Source: Glutinoglossum americanum (taxonomy: Eukaryota > Ascomycota > Geoglossomycetes > Geoglossales > Geoglossaceae). Taken from it: a stretch of DNA of 64,000 nucleotides. Position numbers and translations under genes: made by a program. How positions within the stretch are numbered: the first letter of the stretch is position 1; each line of letters opens with the position of its first letter. This document shows, piece by piece, positions 11,581 to 21,821 of the stretch. The stretch is from positions 62,001 to 126,000 of the forward strand of contig JAGHQL010000024.1 in NCBI GenBank assembly GCA_020080175.1, given 5' to 3'. The notes under the pieces are model-generated. The model had not been told where the DNA came from, did not search any database, and saw nothing but the letters and a program-made list of their open reading frames with translations.

Positions 11581-12942
11581 CTAACTTTGGCGACTCCTAT
11601 CTAGCAGCTTCTCGGCATCCTTCTGGTACCCCGCGTCTTGTAGTGCTCTTACCAACTGCGTGGAATTATCCCCAGCCAGCCCTCCTTCCTGCTGTGCCGC
11701 TTCCCCATATTCTCGGGCGTTTCGCTTTATTGTTGCGGATACCGCTTTGTGCATACTAGCATCGAGATCCGTAATCTTTAGCAACGGCAGTAACCAGCCA
11801 ATTACCATCTCAAGAAATTCCGACTTTCTCTGTGTCTTCTGAGTAGATAACCTGATCCTCTCTAAGCTTACACGGAAGGCCCTGGGGAGTTCTGCTGAGT
11901 GGGGATCCACACCAATAATCGGTTGTCTAGAGTAGCTGCTTAAGCTGCTTGGTGTGGTGGGCCATATATTGAGCATATGGTCGATAACATGTTGTAGAAT
12001 CTTCGAGAGGCATGGCAGGCCTTCAAAACCCGCAAAGAGACTGAAGAACTTCTCCGCGAGAGAATCGTCGTTTTGGAATTGCTTCATAGCCGAGTCGAAA
12101 ATTGCAAGAGGTATTGCTCCTGTGAGTGCCGGAGTCGAGCTAAGATTCTGTAACGCAACCTGGTCAGGCTCATCGTCCTTTCGTAAACTGGGATTAATGT
12201 CCTCAGCTGTAAGCTTTGGTAAGGCAATGATGTCTGGGTCGAATTCGTTTTCCTCAGTTGTCTTACTATCCTGCGGCCGGCTTCTATCGAGGCCAAGTAT
12301 TTGCCGCCGAGCGGCAATCTTCGCAACATAGATCATTTCCAGCTTTGCATACTCGATCCATAATGCCTTTGATAATCTGCAAAACCTCAACCCTCGCTGC
12401 ATGTAGCTTCTTGCCGAGGTCATGTCTGCTGCATCTGCCGCATACTTTGCTGCATAAATCCACAGTTCGGGCTTTGTTGGATGTAAGCGTAAGACGCTCG
12501 TGACTATCTGCGAAAGCTTTTTGTTCGCCTTTTCCTTATGAGCATACTCGATGTATTGCATCCACAGCCCGAGGTCTCCATGGAACTTGCGAGTCGCCCT
12601 GTCAAGGACAAAGAATATCCGCCGTTGGCCTGAATGATTGTTGGACTTGATGCCTAACCGCTTGACACGCTTGCGTCGCAATGACTCTAGATTCATCTCG
12701 AATTCTGCATAGCGAGCATAATCAGAAGGCTGCGAACCCCTAGCATTTAGTTTGTGTTCAAAATCGGATCGTTTCTTCGTGATCGAGGTAATCTCATCCT
12801 GCGCGAGATGTTAGCCCCGGATTGATAAAAATTATTGAGCTATATTGGGTACTTTAGAAAAGATCTTCTTGCGCTCAAATTCTTGTAGTTCCGGGATTGA
12901 TTGTTCTAAGTAAAACCGTGCCTTGTCACTTGCGCCTGCCAT
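11581..12942 (-). CDS. UTP6: U3 snoRNA-associated protein 6 (SSU processome)
   Basis: Utp6 is a HAT-repeat subunit of the UTP-B complex of the small-subunit processome, which works in the nucleolus on 18S rRNA maturation. Two exons (12853-12942, 11581-12798) give 435 residues. The N-terminus runs ARFYLEQSIPELQEFERKKIF and is followed by the conserved YAEFEMNLESLRRKRVKRLG. HAT motifs follow, such as LGLWMQYIEYAHKEKANKK and KPELWIYAAKYAADAADM. The 3' end is only 90 bp from the convergent release factor gene. The start lies 231 bp from the divergent CWH43 start. Confidence 0.95.
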
Positions 12943-13173
12943 GTTGACATGAGGTTTGTGGTGGGCAAAAAATTAATGGCTAGCCGAGCCTCAACGGAGA
13001 TTTACTGGGGTACGTTTCTAAGCGGGTGGTCGATAACCTCCGACTCCGATCCAGGGGTTGAATCTTTAATTCTACTATTCTTTCCTCCTTCGTGCCCCGT
13101 ATTACCCTCTCCTCCTTATACTCAATGTATGTTATAATCGACAGTTGTTAGAAGGCACTAGCAGCAGTGACAA

Positions 13174-16100
13174 ATGGGTCCAAAGCATAAAGATGGGGAC
13201 GTTGTCTTTGCGGTAGGTCTTCCTTGTGCTGGCGACTCTTGTATAAATTCTGAACCATCAGTAGTTCTCTGGGAAATGGGTGTCGTGGGCGCATACGATT
13301 GTAGCATATTGTGAGAACCTTGGCTGTGCCCCATCACGGTACTCTCAATAACCTGCAACAGCTGCATTTATTGGCGCACTCATTACTGGAATGTTAGACA
13401 GCTTTTTATAACCTGGATTGTCAAACTCGGGCTGATTTGCTTCGACAGTTCTCTGCACTACCATAAGATCGTCCAGAACGAATACTATGTGGGTTCTGCT
13501 ACGTCTGAGATTGTTTTGTTGTAGTCACTGACAGCCACATTTCAGGGCTACCCTCAAGAATGGTTCCCTTCCGTATCGGCAACGATCGGGGATCGTTACC
13601 CTGAGCGGTCTGTGTTCCAGCTGTTCATTGCCATCACATCGGGTGTGTTTGTATATTTGAGGAATGTTTGTTAATAACACGCTGACTGCTTTGGAGGCCC
13701 ACGCTTTGCTCTTGTGTTTCTTTGGTATATCCTAACGGCACGACCAAATTCAGTCCTCCCTAAATTTGTAGCGGGGACTGGCTTATTTCGTACAATCACC
13801 TGTGGGGGATGGACTTACATAACGTCGACAGACGACCATGGTTGGCATGACATATTCATGATCTCATATCTTGTGGCCACGCTCCCATGGACCTTAGGCT
13901 GCCTAGCTCTAAGCCCAAGGAATGCAAGGGCAGTGAAGTACAGGAAATACCTGGCTGGACTATTTTTCGGAACGCTGGTGCCCTTAATTTATTTCTTCAT
14001 TCAACACAAGGTACACAAGGTGCCTGGAGGTACTGTCATGTTAATCAGGATGAAGATACACGGATTTATGCTAAACTCGATGTCTTACAGCTTATACTAC
14101 TTATGCCTTTTTTGAATGGGCACTGATCCTTTTCGATGTCGGTTTCGATGCCGTCACGGCACTGGATTTTGAGGGGTTTGAGCTGGTTGTTCGGGATGTC
14201 AAAGGCGTTAGCAAAGGGTACGTGAAATGGCTTCCCTTGTAAATAGAAACTTCTTAATAGGGGAATGCCGATATTTTTTGATGGAAAATTCTAAAACGGT
14301 GATAAAATTGCAGAAGCAAAGCCATACTCTCTGATGCACTTCTAGAAAAGGAGTATGTAATGCCCCAGGCTTAACTATGTGCAGAATATTCAGTGTTCTT
14401 TAGAAAAGATCGGTCTGTCAGCAGGACCTTCAGCGGGGACTTCTCCTGGAACGATGCAATTGACGCGGCTGCTGATGTCTACAACGGAGTCTGTTTCACT
14501 TCACCTCTTGAGCAATAGGTGGCGCTAACGTAACCGACTAGTTCGTGTTTTGGTCTATGTTGACTTCACTTGGATTAACTATATGGTGTATGTCCATACT
14601 CTTAGCACGTAATTCAGTCTAACAGCGGTCTCAGACTTTCCCCTATGGCACATGGGAATATCTGGCTATGAGGTCCTAGTCATGTCTACTGTGTCGCCGT
14701 TTCTGCTCCAGATTCGACCCCTTCGCTCTTTTGTCCTCCGAAATCTCCGCATGACCCATTTACTGGCTCTTTCCGGTCTCCTCGCATATCTCATTAAATC
14801 TCCTGTATATCGCCTTTTTACCGTTGGGTTTGCTGTCTGGATGTCTTGCCTTGCATGGGCTGCTACATGGTACGCAGAGCGATTGCAACCTGTAGGGCTA
14901 GAAGGGAGAATATCGGCGTGGAGCATAGGATTGATTGCGTCAAGCATCGCAAAATTTGCGTTCTGGACGAGTAACCCCATCTGGCCTATCGTTCATGCGG
15001 ATAATGGTGGGTGGAACAAGCTTGGTCTCGCCGTGGCTGTTTTGGCTGTTTTAAGATCTACAAGAGAAACTAGGAAAGGTACTGGATTTTTAGCCCCAAG
15101 CAGCTCTAAGGGTTCGGGGGTACCTGCTGCGTTTGGCCTTGCGGGATTACTATTCGGGATGCATTCGCTACTCTCAGATTCGAGCACCATGATCCTGTGG
15201 GTATGGGAAGGATATCCAGTTCGAGGACCCCTTTCTGCTCCTCATGGGGCATACACTATCTTTGCTATGGGTGCTGGTCTTCTTATTGGGCTGTTTTACG
15301 AAGAGTTCGCCCGAAGTTGGACACTCTACGGAATTGGTACTGTGGCTGCCGCTGTATTGACATTTTACAGTAATTGGTTCGGATATTACGGTGCTCTAAC
15401 CCTGGCTGCTTATCTTATGGCTATTGCGCCTACCTTCATCGCATCAGCTGTTCGACACTCCCCAGGCACTACGTTCGGCCTTGCATTCTTGATCTACAAT
15501 ATTCTAGTGTTGGCTCACGTGTGGGTAGTGGCTTATGCATTCGTCCCGGGTGGTCCACTGATGAGGGAACACACAGACTGGGTGATGACAGCGATGATGC
15601 TTTCAATTGGTGCAGGAGTGTTCTCTGCGACAGCAACGGCATCTCGCTCGAAGCCCCGACATCATACATCTGGGGGTGGGCGTAAGCAGAGATCCTATTA
15701 TATCTATGTTCTAGTTGTTCTCCAACTCCTTTCAGCCTCCATTGCCTACCTACGCTTCCCGACGTATGACTACAAGCCGTACCATCCAGACGAAAAGGTT
15801 CTTACAGCGGGTATCTGGACTGTTCATTTTTCGCTGGACAATGACATGTGGTCGTCTGAGCGCCGCATGCGGGATGTCATCAAGGAGCTGGAAATTGATG
15901 TGATTGGTCTGTTGGAGTCTGACTTGCAGAGAATTATCATGGGCAATCGGGATACGACTCAGTTCCTTGCAGAAGATCTTGGGATGTATGTTGATTATGG
16001 TCCTGGTCCTAACAAGCATACGTGGGGTGCTGCTTTGCTTTCGAAGTTCCCGATCTTGAATTCAACACATCATCTACTCCCTTCACCGGTCGGAGAGTTG

Positions 16101-16694
16101 GCTCCAGCCATACACGCAACATTAGATGTGCATGGCGAGCTCGTGGATGTCATTGTATTTCACTCGGGCCAGGAAGAAGATCCAGAGGACCGTCGTCAGC
16201 AGAGTGAATACCTTGCGAAGCTCATGGGCGATATACCACGCCCCGCATTTTTGCTTAGTTACCTCGTTACAAAGCCCCTAGAGGGTAACTACAACACATA
16301 CGTCGGCGAGAAGAGCGGAATGCGGGACATTGATCCAAGTGATTGGGATAGGTGGTGTGAATATATCCTGTTCAAGGGATTGAAGCGAGTAGGATACGCT
16401 AGAGTCAGCCGGTCAACAATTACAGACACAGAGATTCAGGTACGTCGCGAGAGGGGCTCGTGGAGAGGAATCACCGCTAATGCTGTTCTTTCTGTATAGG
16501 TCGGAAAGTTCGTGGTGGGCCAACCCGAGAACTCGGATGAACGCATTAGCGAGGACCAAGTGCCAGAAGCTCACCGCTTCCCAGCAATGTTTAAGGGAGA
16601 GGGAGTGCGTGGGCACCAGTACCATGTTTTCAATGATCCACGGTATGCCGACTACAACCCCTCCCAAATATATCTACCAGATCCATTTAGCTGA
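13174..16694 (+). CDS. CWH43: GPI lipid remodelling protein Cwh43
   Basis: Cwh43 puts ceramide onto GPI anchors in the ER. It joins a PGAP2-like (FRAG1/DRAM) N-terminal half to a PGAP2IP half that ends in an endonuclease/exonuclease/phosphatase-like fold. Twelve exons (13174-13212, 13265-13310, 13362-13392, 13449-13488, 13546-13642, 13697-14029, 14091-14217, 14314-14352, 14404-14488, 14542-14587, 14635-16439, 16500-16694) give 960 residues, close to the yeast length. Conserved pieces are [40 protein letters not shown], then [17 protein letters not shown] and the terminal [12 protein letters not shown]. Many transmembrane segments are visible in both halves. Seven exons are under 100 nt and one is 31 nt. 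The first two exons rest on weak homology. Introns 1 and 9 (donor GTCTGT) are the least certain. Confidence 0.93.
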
Positions 16695-17031
16695 CGAGTA
16701 AAAGGTACTACCAATGATGAAGCGGTATGTTGTAGGGGGATATGTAGAGGCAGATTGTTGTTGAAACCGAGACAATGTCTCAGAGTAAGACACAGATAGC
16801 TTGCAATAGTTTAATTTCATTCGTAGTAAAGAGGAGAAAAAACTCAGCGGATTATACTGTGAAATAAGCATGGCACGTGGGTGCAGCGGTCACTGCGTTA
16901 CCGCCAAGTAATACAATTTGACCAGGTCCCAGCGGTGCAGCCGAAGACCGCTTACCCTTGGATTGTCGTTTCTCCTCGATCCTAGAATCAATACACCGAT
17001 ATTGCTCTATTTACCGTCTCATTTATCTAGC
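16695..17031. other. Intergenic region upstream of SEC14
   Basis: This 337-bp stretch separates the CWH43 stop from the SEC14 start on the same strand, so it must hold both the CWH43 3' end and the SEC14 promoter and leader. The last 60 bp before the SEC14 ATG are pyrimidine-rich. No gene is visible. Confidence 0.5.
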
Positions 17032-18299
17032 ATGGCAGAGCAAGCGTCACCCGCTCCAGCGGTAGAACCTAAGGATTATGACAACTATGACTATCCCACT
17101 ACGAAAGCCTCGCCCCAGGGTGGCCATCCTGGACATACGACACCAGAAGAGGATGCCAAAGTACAGGAACTACGTGCACTACTGGAGCAGGAAGGATACA
17201 CGGAGAGGTTAGATACACATACAATGGTAAGTTTGGAGATGCCTCGTTGGCGCAAAAAGGAGAGAATTGGTGGCTGATGGGTCTACCTTCAACGCAGCTT
17301 CGGTTCCTGAGAGCACGAAAATTCAATGTTGAGCTCTCGAAGCAGATGTATGTCAAAGCCATCGAGATCCGCTGCGATTAGTTTTGAAGTCTTCTCAGCA
17401 GCACTGATTTCTGGTTAGGTTCATCGACTGTGAGAAGTGGCGAAAGGAGTTCAAGGTGGACGACCTCGTACGGAATTTTGTCTATGTAGAGAAGCCTAAG
17501 GTCTTTGAATACTACCCACAGTATTACCACAAGACTGACAAGGTGAGTGAATTCTCTCACGTCCAGATACGAGGGGTCACATCTGACGAACATCCAGGAT
17601 GGTCGACCTGTCTACATTGAAGCGCTTGGTAATATCGACCTCACCGCCATGTACAAGATCACGACCGCTGAGCGCATGCTGTCGAACCTTGTTGTTGAAT
17701 ACGAAAAACTAGCGGACCCCCGTCTTCCCGCTTGTTCTCGAAAGTCTGGCCAACTGCTCGAGACCTGCTGCACTATCATGGATTTGAAAGGAGTGGGCCT
17801 GTCAAAGTTCAGCTCTGTTTACAGTTACGTCAAGCAGGCTTCCGCTATCTCTCAAAACTACTATCCTGAACGCCTCGGCAAACTCTACATCATCAACGCT
17901 CCGTGGGGCTTCTCTTCCGTCTGGAGTATGGTCAAGGGTTTCCTGGACCCCGTCACAGTCGAAAAGATTCACGTCCTCGGCGCTACGTATCAGACTGAAC
18001 TGCTTGGCCAAGTCCCCAAGGAAAACCTACCGAAGGAATATGGTGGCGAGTGTGAGTGCGATGGCGGATGCATGCTCAGCGACATGGGCCCCTGGCAGGA
18101 ACCCGAGTGGGCGAGGCCGCCAAAATGGGCGCCTGAGGAGGAGCAGAAACACGCGCCAACGACAATTGAGAACGCTCCGACCGAGATCGTCGCGGATCCC
18201 TTGGCAACACCTGCAGTTGAGTCTGCTATTGAGGAGGAGAAAGCCACCAACGGCGCAGCCGCACAGACTGCTCCCGCTCCCGCTCCAGCCACCGCTTAG
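17032..18299 (+). CDS. SEC14: Sec14-type phosphatidylinositol/phosphatidylcholine transfer protein
   Basis: Sec14 exchanges PI and PC in the cytosol and at the Golgi, and supports PI4P production and secretion. Four exons (17032-17226, 17298-17347, 17419-17542, 17598-18299) give 356 residues. The CRAL-TRIO-N helices end in [19 protein letters not shown]. The lipid-binding CRAL-TRIO domain includes [35 protein letters not shown] and the gate-helix region. [19 protein letters not shown] is the usual fungal C-terminal motif. A short Glu/Ala/Pro-rich tail of about 60 residues follows and is low-complexity. The second exon is 50 nt. Confidence 0.96.
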
Positions 18300-18722
18300 G
18301 AAATCCACTATCACCAAGGACGGCGCTCGGGAAGAAGTCGTTACATATAGATGAAGTTCACTTTTCTGTCAGCAAACGGAGACGCAACGTACCGTGTAAA
18401 CGGGAGCAGTTATACAGGAGATTTGTGATGCATCAGAAATTTCTAGATCAGCAATATTCATGTGAAGAGATCCCTAACTATTGGGCGTGGTAGACCTTTT
18501 GTTTGGCTTGTGTGTGACTTTGAGTTTGAGAAGGACATGGAGTGCTTGCTTTCTAGGGCTAGTCCCCGCCCACCAATCATCTTGATAATACAAAAAAGGC
18601 ACCGGCTTTTTTGCCCTGCCGGGGCGCCATTGCAATCCGTATTTTTTACATGTCGACTGGGGAAATTCCGATGCTAGATCACAACCCGTGCCCTAAACTC
18701 CATAACGCCAGCCCCTCTCCCA
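18300..18722. other. Intergenic region between convergent genes
   Basis: This holds the 3' flanks of SEC14(+) and MIS14(-). No coding signal was seen. Confidence 0.5.
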
Positions 18723-19584
18723 TCACCGCGTCTTCTCGACATGCTCCGCCGCCTTCCTCGCCCTCTCCAGCTTCGCCGCCGTAGCCGGCAACCCACTCTT
18801 CAACCCCCCCAACACCTCCAACGACCTCCCATACGCCCTCTCCACCTCCTCCTGCCTCTCCAACGGCTTCAGATCCAGCGGCATCCGCCCCTCCACGACC
18901 GTCGCAGCGGCATTCAGCTCCGCGACAGCGGCAGCGGCGGCGGCGGCCCGCTCAGCGGACTGTCGTATATAAGCATCCGCGGCGGCGGCCGGGGCATCGC
19001 GGCGGAGCTGCGAGAGGGCGAGCGTGGAGGACTCGATCGAGGCCTGGAGCGTCTGGACGCGGGTGTGGAGGCGGCGGTCGTACGGCTCGAACTCTACGGA
19101 AAAAAGAAAAACGACTCGTCAGGCGGGAATCGCACCGAACGGGGAGAGGGGGGTGCGCGTTCATGCCTTCTATCTCCCGGCTGAATATCTCGGACACGGC
19201 GTTGGCGTCCATGCCGTTGATCGAGATGCTCTGTCTTGCGAATTCGAACGTCCGCTGGACGTACTGTTAATCCGACCCAAACCGATTCCGGGGTCAGCCT
19301 ATAAATCCTGCCTTTCTTTTTTTTTCTTCTTCTTCTTTCTTTTCTTTTCGTCTTTCCTCGTCATCGGAGGGGGTGTGCGGGTGCACCAGCAACGGTCCTA
19401 ACTAACTAACCTCATGTACCAGTTCCTCGACGCGTCTTCTCAGCGCGTCTTCGCCCTCTGGCGCCGCTGACGGTGGGAGATTGAGGTCTATTTTCTCGCG
19501 CGCGCGGCGCGAGACGTTATCGATGAGGTAGCGGAGGTCCTCTGGGGATTGGAGTTCTATTTTGCGGTGATGGCTGGAGTCCAT
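18723..19584 (-). CDS. MIS14: Kinetochore protein Mis14/Nsl1
   Basis: This is a subunit of the MIND/Mis12 complex, which links inner centromere proteins to Ndc80 and Spc105 at the outer kinetochore. Three exons (19411-19584, 19167-19263, 18723-19093) give 213 residues. The diagnostic N-terminus KIELQSPEDLRYLIDNVSR is followed by REKIDLNLPP, DALRRRVEELVHE and ARQSISINGMDANAV. The C-terminal half is Ala/Arg/Glu-rich and should be a coiled coil. Intron 2 (19094-19166) begins with GC rather than GT (AAG followed by GCATGA); this keeps the frame and joins EIFSREIEE to FEPYDRRLH. The coding region is GC-rich compared with its neighbours. Confidence 0.9.
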
Positions 19585-20153
19585 GGTTTGGTCTGATGGT
19601 ATTTGTCTCGGGTGAGGGCCCTTTTTGGTTTGGGATTTTGTTTCGTACCTGCAGCAAGGGACGGGCGCAGAGCCGCAGGCGGTTGTTTGGTGGGGGTTCT
19701 ATTTAAGCGACCGAACTCTCTGGCGGGGCAGAATAGATTGTTGGAAGGAAACCGAGATTCTAGAGATATACAGGGGGAGACAGTCGATATTGAAGATAGA
19801 AAATGACGCTTAATTAAGATACAGTAAATCGAACCAAGCACTTTGGCCAGTGGCACTCTTAAGGAGCGACTAAGATGCAGCGAACTTATGCAAGATATCC
19901 GTGAAGCTGAGCTTCATGCTCGATTCAGACACGCCTCCCGATCCCGCCCTATCCAAGGTCCAGAAGGGAAAAAAAAAAAATCCAGCAATCAGTACGCCAG
20001 TTTTGCCCTACAGGCCCACATTCCAGAACATTAAGGGTAATGGCATGTTGTCCGCAAGTGCGACAAGGTGGGAGAAAAAGTCTATTGCTCGAAAAAGAAT
20101 AGATAGAATATCCGTTGAGGAGCTTGGGGGTATGCTGTGCCGCTAGCTTGGGG
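19585..20153. other. Intergenic region upstream of MIS14
   Basis: This holds the MIS14 promoter and the 3' flank of the unknown 151-residue gene. A 12-nt A run lies near 19970. No coding frame is convincing. Confidence 0.45.
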
Positions 20154-20875
20154 CTACTGAGGGAACATCGACGCAATCTCCGACTCCGTCAACAGGATCT
20201 CATGGACTGGGTCTTTCCTCGCTTCCAGTGAGGACTCGCGGTCGTGTCGGGATGGAAGGAAGATGTCTAGGAGAACGAAGGATTAGTATAAACAGGGCGT
20301 AAAAGAACCGAACACACAACTGGGTACTTTTTTCGAGGTCGTACCTTGGTTCCAATCAAAGCCTTGTGACGCCTTCACACATGTTATCTATCGCACCTCC
20401 ATGTCAGCAGACTAGCCCCAGAATGTTAAAATTGGTGGAACAGGCAGCTAGTGAAGCCGCAACGTACCAATCGTGGCGGCCCGTCTGGATGTCCAACGTC
20501 AACCACAGTATGCTCCTGCTTCGAGATCGAAGAACCTATCGCGGCGAGCACCAACGGTCATCAGTAATCTTCAGAAATTCATCGGTTTGGATTGCAAGCT
20601 GCATGCGAGCTTCTCCGTCTGACCGGGGAGGAACTTGACTCACTGAGCAACGACGGTCGGCGGTAACGTTGCGGAGTCGGGTTCGCGGACATGGGGGGCG
20701 AGGATGTGATTTGCAGAGAGAGCGGTGCCGTATTTGGAGAGGACGAATACGAAGAAGCCGTCGATGAGGACGAGGAAGAGCCCGGTGTTTGTCTGCCGCC
20801 TAGCTCCTGTTGCTCCTGTTGCTGCTTCTGGCCGCCCTTCGAGCTGCGAGCGGGAATAGCAATGTACGCGGACAT
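20154..20875 (-). CDS. Uncharacterised 151-residue fungal protein
   Basis: I do not recognise this protein. Four exons (20644-20875, 20468-20535, 20345-20387, 20154-20266) join in frame to 151 residues. The first half is low-complexity and probably disordered (runs of Gln and Ser, SSSSSSTASSYSSSPN). The second half looks conserved. It has a KQEHTVVDVGHPDG stretch, then GFDWNQDIFLPSR and a terminal EILLTESEIASMFPQ. The acidic/aromatic WNQDIFLP segment resembles a short linear binding motif. Splice sites are good (GTGAGT, GTACGT and GTACGA donors). There is no signal peptide or membrane segment. The gene structure is fairly secure; the function is unknown. Confidence 0.65.
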
Positions 20876-21821
20876 GATGCAGGTGAAATTTCAGTAAAGC
20901 TTTCAACACAAGAGAACGAGTGCTCTAGAGGTTTTTGAGTGGTTGTTCGGCCCGGTGAAATCGAGGCTGCAAAATTACATGGTCTGGGTTGAAAGAACAG
21001 GATGGAGATCGAACGAGCGAACGGGAGGAAAGTCGGGAGTTGTCGCCTGATAAAAACTGGGGCTGGCTGGCATTTTATTTTTTTATTTTTTTTTACTGAC
21101 GCAACACTAGAAAAGCCTAAGCTCCGTAGCATAATTACATTATTGAGTAGACTCAGTATTTGACACTTGGTGACTCTATTCTCTCTACTCATACCGGCTC
21201 CCAGGCCTTGAGTGACACCAGACTCAACTGCCCCAGTTATGACTCATCATCCGTGTTGCTGGAACTAGTTTCTCTTTGCAGGCCGATTATCTGCAGAGCC
21301 ACGATACCTCAAACATCAATCACGACGTCATTCGTCTACATGGGTCTGTTCTGTATGTACATGTACACGCAATGCTATTCACCTTGGTCTTGGAGTTACC
21401 GCGTCTTCCTGCTATTAAATGATAAGCTAGAGCTATGGTATGAACGGTTCGCCGTGAACGACAACTCCGGACCAGCCGCAACATTTTTCGAAATTAGAAA
21501 GATCCCAATCATCTTTACAGGAATTAGAAACACGAAACGCCAGTGCAAACATGGGTAGAAATTGCAGAAAGTGAAGGGGTTTTGACCCGACCAAAAACTT
21601 CAGAGATTACCAACAGAGCTATCTGAGCAAGGAAAGAAAACGAAAGAAGTTAGGAATCCATCCTTGGTCATGCTCGTCTCAAATCGTACACTGCCGGAAT
21701 ACGTGTCCCTAGAAGGAAGATGAAACGCGGAGGACAGTACTGCTCTTCTGTGCCCCGCCCCTTAATTGCAAGACTCCGTTGAGGTGAAAACTAATAATAA
21801 TATCGATCCGCCCTCCTACTC
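20876..21821. other. Intergenic region between GAP1 and the 151-residue gene
   Basis: This 946-bp stretch lies between two minus-strand genes. It holds the promoter of the 151-residue gene and the 3' flank of GAP1. A T-rich tract lies near 21075-21094. A 132-codon + strand frame (21160-21558) has no recognisable feature and was not called. Confidence 0.45.

Noticed and set aside
13158-13367. 69-codon minus-strand frame opposite the start of CWH43
   Set aside because: It is the antisense of the first CWH43 exons and introns, and has no features of its own.
16413-16667. 84-codon minus-strand frame at the CWH43 3' end
   Set aside because: It is antisense to a conserved CWH43 exon.
21160-21558. 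132-codon + strand frame upstream of the 151-residue gene
   Set aside because: No domain, odd composition (many Tyr, Cys and Ser), no supporting splice signals or conserved look; it lies in a probable promoter/3' flank.
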